Source: Bacteroidales bacterium
GTDB lineage: Bacteria; Bacteroidota; Bacteroidia; Bacteroidales; VadinHA17
Length of the DNA: 9,840 bases
Assembly: GCA_003157055.1 (NCBI GenBank)
Contig: PMIG01000071.1
Span: 3,764-13,603, forward strand
Direction: 5' to 3'
Shown here: positions 1 through 5,324 of the stretch, one piece after another
Layout of the letters: each line of letters opens with the position of its first letter
How positions within the stretch are numbered: position 1 is the first letter of the stretch
Notes under the pieces: model-generated
Database searches by the model: none
What the model was told of the DNA's origin: nothing
Seen by the model: the letters and a program-made list of their open reading frames with translations, nothing else
Translations under genes and position numbers: made by a program

Positions 1-399
1 CTGATGGTTGATCCGATAATATATGCCAACGAGCTGACAAGGAAAATGAAAGCTCATGGTGCTGAAGCATGGCTCATCAATACCGGCTGGATTAAAGGGC
101 CTTATGGGACTGGATCAAGGATTGACCTTCCTTCAACCCGACATATAATCAATGCTATTCTTGATGATTCGATAAAGGAGAGTAAATTCTTTACGCTGCC
201 AGTTTTTAACCTGAAGGTACCACTTACAGTCAGCGGAGTCGACAGTACGATACTTGACCCTGCCTGCGGATGGGAATCTCGAACCAAATGGCTTACTGCT
301 GCTACTGATCTTGCCTTGAAATTCATTTCCAACTTCAGCAAGTTCACCTCAAACCCTGAGACAGCTGATCTGGCCGATCATGGCCCGAAGATTGAGTAA
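1..399 (+). CDS. pckA: Phosphoenolpyruvate carboxykinase (ATP), C-terminal part, cut by left edge
   Basis: This is the last ~132 residues of ATP-dependent PEP carboxykinase, which interconverts oxaloacetate and phosphoenolpyruvate with ATP/ADP in the cytosol. In Bacteroidota it may run in either the gluconeogenic or the carboxylating direction. The frame is open from base 1, so the ATG at 4 is an internal Met. Family signatures visible are WLINTGW, the glycine-rich GPYGTGSRI followed by STRHIINAIL, the FTLPVFNLKVP stretch and GVDSTILDP, all in the order seen in the C-terminal domain of the E. coli enzyme. The family is usually ~530-540 residues, so about three quarters of the gene lies off the left edge. 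The stop is TAA at 397-399, and plsY follows 48 nt later on the same strand. The GTP-dependent PEPCK family is unrelated in sequence, so confusion is unlikely. Confidence 0.93.
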   Translation: MMVDPIIYANELTRKMKAHGAEAWLINTGWIKGPYGTGSRIDLPSTRHIINAILDDSIKESKFFTLPVFNLKVPLTVSGVDSTILDPACGWESRTKWLTAATDLALKFISNFSKFTSNPETADLADHGPKIE

Positions 400-420
400 T
401 ATGGTATTTTCTAATATTGC

Positions 421-428
421 TATATTTG
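421..428 (+). promoter_or_regulatory. Candidate Bacteroidetes -7 promoter element upstream of plsY
   Basis: TATATTTG matches the Bacteroidetes sigma-A -7 consensus TAnnTTTG exactly and ends 19 nt before the plsY ATG. That leaves room for a transcript start with a very short leader. No convincing -33 TTTG/TTG is visible 19-21 bp upstream, so this is a half-supported promoter. It would let plsY be transcribed separately from pckA. Confidence 0.4.
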
Positions 429-447
429 CGCTGAAACCAATTTTGGC

Positions 448-1089
448 ATGAATATTCTTTATTGTGTTATTGCGGTTATTGCTGCCTATCTGCTTGGATC
501 TATACCCACAGCAGTTTGGATTGGCAGGGCCTTTCACGGAATTGATGTAAGAGAGCATGGCAGCGGGAATGCAGGAACTACTAATACAATAAGAGTCCTT
601 GGATGGAAAACGGGAATCCCTGTTCTGGCTATTGATATGGCAAAAGGCTGGCTGGCTGCAATGCTGCCGGTTTTCCTTAAAATTGCTCCTCAGGGATCTG
701 CTCAGATGACCAACCTTCAGATATTAACCGGAATAATTGCAATATTAGGTCATATTTTCCCTCTATATGCGGGATTCAGGGGAGGCAAGGGTGTAGCAAC
801 TGTAGCCGGAGCCATGCTGGCAATTCATCCTTTACTGACACTGGCATGCTTTGGTGTCTTCCTGATTGTTCTTCTCGTTACAGGAATTGTATCAGTCTCA
901 TCAATGAGCATGGGGATCGCATTCCCGGTCTTTTTATTCACTCTTTTCGACACCCCGTCATTTATCTTTAAAATATTCTCTGTTTTTGTTGCTGTGGCAC
1001 TTCTGATCACACACAGAAATAATATCAAGAGACTTTTAAAGGGTGAAGAAAAGAAGCTTTTCGGAAAGAAAGAGCCCTCGTCCCGCTGA
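448..1089 (+). CDS. plsY: Glycerol-3-phosphate acyltransferase PlsY
   Basis: PlsY is a polytopic inner-membrane enzyme that moves an acyl group from acyl-phosphate to glycerol-3-phosphate, making lysophosphatidic acid in the first step of phospholipid synthesis. It normally works with PlsX, which is not in the window. The 213-residue protein carries the family's three conserved loops: GSIPTAVWIGR (residues ~17-27), GSGNAGTTNTIRVLG (~39-53, containing the N-x-G-x-T-N core) and GFRGGKGVAT (~110-119). Hydrophobic segments lie between the loops and in the C-terminal half, with a basic, lysine-rich tail. Length is normal for the family. The ATG at 448 begins directly before the first membrane segment and is the natural start; no Shine-Dalgarno is visible, as expected for Bacteroidota. 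It lies 48 nt behind pckA and converges on htpX. Its TGA stop falls in the loop of a hairpin. Confidence 0.95.
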   Translation: MNILYCVIAVIAAYLLGSIPTAVWIGRAFHGIDVREHGSGNAGTTNTIRVLGWKTGIPVLAIDMAKGWLAAMLPVFLKIAPQGSAQMTNLQILTGIIAILGHIFPLYAGFRGGKGVATVAGAMLAIHPLLTLACFGVFLIVLLVTGIVSVSSMSMGIAFPVFLFTLFDTPSFIFKIFSVFVAVALLITHRNNIKRLLKGEEKKLFGKKEPSSR

Positions 1090-1123
1090 AACGGGACTGC
1101 CATCTGCAGGGGGTCTGTTTCAG
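1080..1123 (+). terminator. Hairpin-forming sequence at the end of plsY
   Basis: GTCCCG (1080-1085) pairs perfectly with CGGGAC (1092-1097) around a 6-nt loop that contains the plsY stop codon. An alternative, longer-range stem pairs CTGAAAC (1086-1092) with GTTTCAG (1117-1123), extendable by a G-U and a G-C pair. The two stems share bases and exclude each other. The + strand has no U tract afterwards, so a standard intrinsic terminator is not shown. On the - strand a run of eight T (complement of 1127-1134) follows the htpX end and the nearby palindrome. A bidirectional termination region is the likely role. Confidence 0.4.
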
Positions 1124-1147
1124 TTGAAAAAAAATATTTGTCCCGGG

Positions 1148-1174
1148 TTAGCCCCCCTTAAGGAGGGTTGGGGG
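1148..1174 (+). repeat. Short GC-rich intergenic repeat, copy A
   Basis: This 27-nt element begins TTAGCCC and ends GGGTTGGGGG, with an internal palindrome CCCCCC-TTAA-GGAGGG. The same end sequences occur in reverse orientation at 3387-3411. It sits in the convergent plsY/htpX gap, 1 nt from the htpX stop codon. In the htpX transcript the internal stem is CCCUCC/GGGGGG with one G-U pair. In the + strand transcript the same position is a C-A mismatch, so the fold favours the htpX direction. A role in transcript termination or 3'-end protection is inferred. Confidence 0.6.
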
Positions 1175-1175
1175 T

Positions 1176-2147
1176 TTAAAACTGTTCAAGTATTTCTATC
1201 CTTTTTTCAATAGGAGGATGAGTTGCAAACAGCGATGAAACTGAACCTGCAAACTTCTTGTTCCCTATCTGTGGGTTTTGGATGAACATCTGTGCCACAT
1301 CTTTTCTTTCCACTGCCTCGATTGTCGGGTCAACTGATATCTTTCTCAGGGCCGATGCCAGGGCAAGCGGATTACGGGTCAGTTCAGCAGATCCGGCGTC
1401 AGCAAGAAATTCGCGCTTCCGTGATAATGCAAACCTGAATAGTGATGCAATCAGATATCCCACGAGAGCCAGGATAATTCCGATAAGAATTGCTGCACCT
1501 GCACCTCCTCCTTTCTTTCCGCGTCCGAGGGTTCCGAAACGAAGCGATCGGAAAAGGGCCTGAGAAAGGAATGCGAAAATACCAACAAATACTATCGAGA
1601 TAATAAGCAGTCTCACATCACGGTTCCGGATATGGGTAAGTTCATGCGCAATCACTGCCTCGAGCTCATGATCGTCAAGCTTATCAATTATACCGCGTGA
1701 TAAAGAAACAGTGTATGTCTTTTCATCCATTCCGCTGGCAAAGGCATTCAATGAATCGTCTTCGATAATATTTATCTGGGGTATAGTCATCCCCTTCGAA
1801 ATGCAAAGGTTCTCGACCAGGTTATATACTCTCTTATTATCGATCCTGGCAAGGGGTTTGGAGCCGGTAGCTTTTTTGATCATGGCACTATGCGAGTACC
1901 ATGCTACTGTAAACCAGATTAATACACCGATCGTCACAAATGGAATTGTTTTCAGAAAACTATTGTTTACTGAAGGAATCAGATTAAACTGTCCCTGCGC
2001 CTCCATTATTTGATGGTTCTGAGTCAGGAAAAGTAAAAAGAAAAAAAGCCAGGTCAGCCCGGCAAAAATTAACGGGAACATCAGCAGAATCAATACTGAA
2101 TTAGTATTATTCTTCCTGATCTGGCTTTGAAGGCCAAAGTATTCCAT
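1176..2147 (-). CDS. htpX: M48 family membrane metalloprotease, HtpX-like
   Basis: This is a zinc-dependent membrane endopeptidase of peptidase family M48, the HtpX group, associated with quality control of membrane proteins. Two hydrophobic segments (residues ~17-42 and ~66-85) precede the catalytic region. HELTH at 168-172 is the HEXXH zinc site, with E169 as catalytic glutamate and H168/H172 as ligands. SRKREFLAD at 242-250 supplies the third ligand, E246. Two more hydrophobic stretches lie at ~178-200 and ~215-240, with a glycine-rich linker near 208-219. The family's ATHPP signature is at 308-312. The 323-residue length is somewhat above E. coli HtpX (293). The start ATG lies 4 nt after the lemA stop, so the two genes are almost certainly co-transcribed; lemA/M48 pairing is common in bacteria. 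The substrate is unknown. Confidence 0.93.
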   Translation of the reverse strand: MEYFGLQSQIRKNNTNSVLILLMFPLIFAGLTWLFFFLLFLTQNHQIMEAQGQFNLIPSVNNSFLKTIPFVTIGVLIWFTVAWYSHSAMIKKATGSKPLARIDNKRVYNLVENLCISKGMTIPQINIIEDDSLNAFASGMDEKTYTVSLSRGIIDKLDDHELEAVIAHELTHIRNRDVRLLIISIVFVGIFAFLSQALFRSLRFGTLGRGKKGGGAGAAILIGIILALVGYLIASLFRFALSRKREFLADAGSAELTRNPLALASALRKISVDPTIEAVERKDVAQMFIQNPQIGNKKFAGSVSSLFATHPPIEKRIEILEQF

Positions 2148-2151
2148 CGGC

Positions 2152-2709
2152 CTAGAACTGGATCTTCGGTGGTTCTTCCACTACAACTCTCTGATCGCCA
2201 AGCTCGAATAGCGGCTGGCGCTTGAAATTGAAGAGCGTAGCAATAAGATTCGATGGGAACAGCTCTGTTGAGACGTTGAGTTCCTTGGTTGCCGAGTTGA
2301 AGAAACGGCGTGCAGCAGCGATCTTGTTTTCAATATCTGCAATTTCTCCCTGCAGATTCATGAAATTCTGGCTGGCTTTAAGATCAGGATAAGCTTCTAC
2401 AGCAACTTTCAGACCATCGAGTGCAGTTGAGAGCTTGTTCTCTGCTGCAATCTTATCATTAATTGTTGTAACGCTCATTGCTTTCGCTCTGGCTTCAGTG
2501 ACTGCCGTAAGGACTCCCCGTTCGTGCTGCATATAACCTTTAACGGCATCAACAAGCTGCGGTATCATATCGTGTCTCTGCTTCAGCTGAACATCCACAT
2601 CGGCGAAGGCTTGCTCCCTTGTATTTCTCAGTTTTACCAGCCTGTTATAAAGAGAGATAGCCATCAGAACCAGTATGACAATAATTCCAAGAATAATTAA
2701 TACAATCAT
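2152..2709 (-). CDS. lemA: LemA family membrane-anchored protein
   Basis: This is a LemA family protein: a short N-terminal membrane anchor (residues ~2-20) followed by a long alpha-helical domain. Family marks are YNRLV at 21-25, the VDVQLKQRHDMIPQLVDAVK block (38-57), HE at 62-63, YPDLKASQNF at 107-116, and the ENKIAAARRFFN segment at 127-138. The usual tyrosine of the later YN motif appears as LN (144-145). Length (185) is typical. The biochemical role of LemA is not established. The recurrent pairing with an M48 protease directly downstream, with only 4 nt between the genes, suggests they act at the same membrane site. The gene is divergent from the nitroreductase, with 116 nt between the two starts. 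The ATG at 2709 sits directly before the membrane anchor and is well supported. Confidence 0.93.
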   Translation of the reverse strand: MIVLIILGIIVILVLMAISLYNRLVKLRNTREQAFADVDVQLKQRHDMIPQLVDAVKGYMQHERGVLTAVTEARAKAMSVTTINDKIAAENKLSTALDGLKVAVEAYPDLKASQNFMNLQGEIADIENKIAAARRFFNSATKELNVSTELFPSNLIATLFNFKRQPLFELGDQRVVVEEPPKIQF

Positions 2710-2776
2710 CTTATTAAATTTTGGTTAATAACAATATTCCACTTCATATTTAAAAAATAAAGATATGAATATTTAC

Positions 2777-2784
2777 TATATTTG
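2777..2784 (+). promoter_or_regulatory. Candidate Bacteroidetes -7 promoter element upstream of the nitroreductase
   Basis: TATATTTG matches TAnnTTTG exactly and ends 41 nt before the ATG at 2826, in the AT-rich divergent region between lemA and the nitroreductase gene. No good -33 TTTG is present at the expected spacing; that stretch is an A-rich run. No equally good element was found for lemA on the other strand. Confidence 0.4.
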
Positions 2785-2825
2785 GCCGCTTTTTAGATCA
2801 ATTTTGATAAGAAATATCTAATGAA

Positions 2826-3377
2826 ATGACTAGCGGAAAAGAGATGCTGGAGTTAATTGCCGGAAGGCAAAGTGACAGGAAATATCTGGATATTCCTGTT
2901 GAAAGGGAAAAGATTGAAAGGATATTGGAAGCCGGCAGAATATCTCCTTCTGCATGCAACGCACAACCATGGAAGTTCATTGTCGTTGACAAGGCGGAAT
3001 TGAAAACGAAAATTGCAAAAGCTGCCGCCGCTAAGCTCATAGGGATGAATGTTTTTATCAACCAGGCACCTATGCTTATAGTAATAGTAAGGGAGAAGCC
3101 AAACTTTTCATCAAAGGTTGGTGCAACAATTAAAAATAAAGATTATTCCAGGATCGATATTGGCATTGCGGCTGAGAACATATGCCTTCAGGCAGAAGCA
3201 GAAGGGTTGGGATCATGCATGGTTGGCTGGTTCGATGAGCCTCTTCTTAAGAAACTGCTTTCAATACCGGGATCAAAAAGAGTTGAGCTTATTATAACAA
3301 TCGGTTATTCCCGGAGCGAACAGAGGGAAAAGAAAAGAAAACCAGTCAACGAGGTAGTATCTTACAATAAGTATTAA
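2826..3377 (+). CDS. Nitroreductase family FMN-dependent oxidoreductase
   Basis: This is a small flavoprotein of the nitroreductase superfamily, which uses FMN and NAD(P)H to reduce nitro compounds, quinones or related substrates and usually acts as a dimer. The 183-residue sequence shows the N-terminal phosphate-binding R14-Q-S-D-R pattern, the SPSACNAQPWKFIVV block (residues 40-54) that packs on FMN, and the C-terminal AAENICLQAEAEGLGSCMVG helix and turn (115-134), which is diagnostic for the fold. The C-terminus is strongly basic (REKKRKP). The ATG at 2826 is chosen; the ATG at 2821 reads only Met-Lys-stop in another frame, and Met7 (2844) is a less likely alternative. The gene converges on the aspartate aminotransferase and is divergent from lemA, so it appears to be a single-gene unit. 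Substrate cannot be told from sequence. Confidence 0.9.
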   Translation: MTSGKEMLELIAGRQSDRKYLDIPVEREKIERILEAGRISPSACNAQPWKFIVVDKAELKTKIAKAAAAKLIGMNVFINQAPMLIVIVREKPNFSSKVGATIKNKDYSRIDIGIAAENICLQAEAEGLGSCMVGWFDEPLLKKLLSIPGSKRVELIITIGYSRSEQREKKRKPVNEVVSYNKY

Positions 3378-3386
3378 GTTAAATGG

Positions 3387-3411
3387 CCCCCAACCCGCTA
3401 AAGAGGGCTAA
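3387..3411 (-). repeat. Short GC-rich intergenic repeat, copy B (reverse orientation)
   Basis: Read on the - strand, this 25-nt element begins TTAGCCC and ends GGGTTGGGGG, the same ends as copy A at 1148-1174, with a different 8-nt centre (10 nt in A). It fills the convergent gap between the nitroreductase and the aspartate aminotransferase. Its TTAG end contains the TAG stop codon of the aminotransferase, so the repeat and the gene's 3' end overlap. Confidence 0.6.
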
Positions 3412-4601
3412 TTAAGTTTATATAGTGCTTCCTTCATTCTCCTGACAGCCTCGACAAGAAGTTCGTCAGAAGTTGCATATGAGATTCTTATACAGCATGG
3501 TGCACCGAAAGCTTCTCCTCCAACAAGAGCAACCTGCGCTTTGTCGAGAAGATATAGCGTGAGGTCTTCAGATGTCTTTATCAGTATCACTCCATCCGAC
3601 TTGCCAAAGTAATGGCTAATATCTATCATCACATAGAATGCACCCTGTGGCACCCTGACTTTTATTCCTTTGACTTCTTTAAGCAGCTTGCAGATCAGAT
3701 TGCGGCGACGCAAAAAGGCATCTCTCATTTTACCGCGCGAACCGTCATCCTTACTGATGGCAGCCAGCGCAGCCTTCTGTGCTATAGAGCAAACCCCTGA
3801 AGTAAACTGGCCCTGAAGCTTGTCAACTGCTTTTGCTATCCACAGCGGGGCGCCAATGTAGCCAATTCTCCATCCTGTCATAGCATAGGCTTTTGAAACG
3901 CCATTGACAGTTATCACCCTGTCGTAAATACCTTCGAAAGATGCCATGCTCACATGTTCACCTTTAAAAATAATATGCTCATAAATCTCATCTGAAATAA
4001 TGAAAAGGCCCTCATGTCTCTTCACCACATTTGCAATCTCCTGCATCTCCTCCCTGGTATAAACCATTCCGGTAGGATTGGAAGGTGAATTGAATATTAT
4101 CAGCCTTGTTTTCCTGGTTATGACAACCTCAAGCTGCTCAGGGCTCACCTTGAAGTCATTATCGATGGTAGCCTCGACAATAACGGGATTCCCTCCTGCA
4201 AGAATGATCTGGTCGTAATAGCTTACCCAATACGGAGCAAGGATGATCACCTCATCACCCGGATTGACTATCGATAGGATAACATTGATGAGCGAGTGCT
4301 TTCCGCCTGCAGAGACAACAATCTGATCGGGAGAGTATTTAATCCCGTTCTCCACCATGAATTTATTGGAAATGGCCTCTCTCAGGTCGTAGAACCCGGG
4401 GACTGGCGGATATTTCGAATAATTATCGTCAATTGCCTTCTTGGCTGCTTCTTTCACGTAATCAGGTGTATTGAAATCAGGTTCGCCAAGGCTCAGGTTT
4501 ATTATGTCAAGTCCTTTAGCCTTTAACTCACGGCTCTTCTGCGCCATTGCCAGCGTTTGTGAAACTGAAAGCGATTTGATCCTGTCAGATAGATATTCCA
4601 T
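3408..4601 (-). CDS. aspC: Class I PLP-dependent aminotransferase, aspartate aminotransferase type
   Basis: This cytosolic fold-type I PLP enzyme is most likely aspartate aminotransferase (aspartate + 2-oxoglutarate to oxaloacetate + glutamate). At 397 residues it is full length. Landmarks in order are LSLGEPDFNTP (36-46, substrate and cofactor side), YSKYPPVPGFYDLREAI (61-77), SAGGKHSL (97-104), NSPSNPTG (171-178), SDEIYE (203-208, D204 contacts the PLP ring nitrogen), SKAYAMTGWRIGY (236-248, with K237 forming the Schiff base) and IRISYA (371-376, with R372 binding the substrate carboxylate). The pattern is that of the bacterial I-gamma aspartate aminotransferase subgroup; some relatives act on other amino acids, so specificity is inferred. 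The TAG stop lies inside repeat copy B. The start is at 4601, just downstream of a 7-bp triplicated sequence. The gene is transcribed alone. Confidence 0.92.
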   Translation of the reverse strand: MEYLSDRIKSLSVSQTLAMAQKSRELKAKGLDIINLSLGEPDFNTPDYVKEAAKKAIDDNYSKYPPVPGFYDLREAISNKFMVENGIKYSPDQIVVSAGGKHSLINVILSIVNPGDEVIILAPYWVSYYDQIILAGGNPVIVEATIDNDFKVSPEQLEVVITRKTRLIIFNSPSNPTGMVYTREEMQEIANVVKRHEGLFIISDEIYEHIIFKGEHVSMASFEGIYDRVITVNGVSKAYAMTGWRIGYIGAPLWIAKAVDKLQGQFTSGVCSIAQKAALAAISKDDGSRGKMRDAFLRRRNLICKLLKEVKGIKVRVPQGAFYVMIDISHYFGKSDGVILIKTSEDLTLYLLDKAQVALVGGEAFGAPCCIRISYATSDELLVEAVRRMKEALYKLN

Positions 4602-4608
4602 AATCGGG

Positions 4609-4629
4609 TTTAAAGTTTGAAGTTTAAAG
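4609..4629. repeat. Three tandem 7-bp units upstream of the aspartate aminotransferase start
   Basis: TTTAAAG, TTTGAAG and TTTAAAG follow one another without gaps. On the - strand the array begins 7 nt upstream of the aminotransferase ATG and so lies in its leader or promoter region. The middle unit differs by one base. Confidence 0.55.
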
Positions 4630-4679
4630 ATTCGAGTTAAATTTAAGAAGAAAATTTAAAAAGAGAGCTTAGAAAAAAT

Positions 4680-4687
4680 TATGTTTG
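4680..4687 (+). promoter_or_regulatory. Candidate Bacteroidetes -7 element that helps place the start at 4711
   Basis: TATGTTTG is an exact TAnnTTTG match. It covers the ATG at 4681, which would otherwise be the longest start for the next gene. If this is the real promoter, transcription begins after 4687 and translation must use the ATG at 4711, leaving 23 nt between. A weak TTTA lies 21 bp upstream at the -33 position. A second, weaker pair, TTTG at 4616 with TAAATTTA at 4638, is also present. Confidence 0.4.
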
Positions 4688-4710
4688 CATTAAACTTAAA
4701 TCTGATTGAA

Positions 4711-5232
4711 ATGGAAAACCTGGCAGATATCCTGAAAATAAGCATCCCGGCGCTGCTTGTTCTTTTAACTGCATGGCTGTCGTTAAAGTATCTTATGAAG
4801 AACGATCAGGATAAAAGAAGACAGGAGCTTGTTCTTCAGGGAACCAGGACTGTGACCCCGATAAAACTGCAAGCGTATGAAAGGATAGTCCTTTTCCTCG
4901 AAAGGATATCTCTGGAATCGATGCTTGTGCGAATAAGTTCACCGGGTATGTCAGCATCCCAGCTTCATTCAGCTCTTCTTACTACTATAAGGAGCGAATT
5001 CGAGCATAATCTTTCACAGCAGATATACATGAGCCCACAGGCATGGGAAGTGGTAAGGAATGCCAGGTCAAACATGATCAAGATCATTAACAGTGAATTC
5101 GAGAAATTGCCCGAGAATACATCGGGAATGGATTTTAGCAAGAGGCTCCTTGAGAGCATTATGGAGCTGGATAAGGAGCCAACAAGGGCTGCTATCGACT
5201 ATGTCAAAGGTGAAGTGGGAAGAATGATTTAA
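4711..5232 (+). CDS. Conserved membrane-anchored protein of unknown function (Bacteroidota type)
   Basis: Function is unknown. Using the ATG at 4711 the protein has 173 residues and begins MENLADIL, followed at once by one hydrophobic segment (IPALLVLLTAWLSLKYLM) and a positively charged stretch (NDQDKRRQE). This predicts a single N-terminal membrane anchor with the body in the cytoplasm. The rest is mostly predicted helix. It includes a TPIKLQAYERIVLFLERIS block and a FEHNLSQQIYMSPQAWEVV block that I recall as conserved in hypothetical proteins across Bacteroidota (possibly Pfam DUF7935; from memory, not searched). An in-frame ATG at 4681 would add ten residues (MFALNLNLIE), but it overlaps a perfect -7 promoter element and adds no recognisable feature. 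The gene is divergent from the aspartate aminotransferase and convergent with htpG, so its neighbours give no clue to its function. Confidence 0.8.
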   Translation: MENLADILKISIPALLVLLTAWLSLKYLMKNDQDKRRQELVLQGTRTVTPIKLQAYERIVLFLERISLESMLVRISSPGMSASQLHSALLTTIRSEFEHNLSQQIYMSPQAWEVVRNARSNMIKIINSEFEKLPENTSGMDFSKRLLESIMELDKEPTRAAIDYVKGEVGRMI

Positions 5233-5242
5233 ATCTATGATT

Positions 5243-5317
5243 GACCCCCGCTATCCGCCCATGGCGAATAGCTGCCCCCATCAGGGGGCGGGCCCCGCAC
5301 AAGCGGGGCCGGGGGTC
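5243..5317. repeat. 75-nt nested inverted repeat able to fold as a cloverleaf
   Basis: An outer stem, GACCCCC (5243-5249) with GGGGGTC (5311-5317), encloses three hairpins. Arm 1 is 5250-5259 with 5263-5272 (one C-A mismatch, 3-nt loop). Arm 2 is GCCCCC (5274-5279) with GGGGGC (5284-5289), loop ATCA. Arm 3 is GGCCCCGC (5291-5298) with GCGGGGCC (5303-5310), loop ACAA. Nearly every base is paired, and only 5273 and 5290 separate the arms. It is far richer in GC than its surroundings and fills the convergent gap between the membrane-anchored protein and htpG. No T run follows on either strand. It may act as a bidirectional terminator or transcript-end structure, or be a non-autonomous palindromic repeat; these roles are inferred. 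Confidence 0.75.
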
Positions 5318-5324
5318 GTAAATT

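Noticed and set aside
4..399. Complete small gene starting at the ATG at 4
   Set aside because: The frame is open from base 1, and the sequence matches only the C-terminal end of PEP carboxykinase.
825..1103. 92-residue frame antisense to plsY
   Set aside because: It is low complexity and mirrors the hydrophobic plsY coding sequence; no gene-like features were seen.
5243..5317. tRNA gene, because of the 75-nt cloverleaf fold
   Set aside because: Arm lengths are wrong, the loops are 3-4 nt, there is no TTCRANNC T-loop, no D-loop pattern and no 7-nt anticodon loop.
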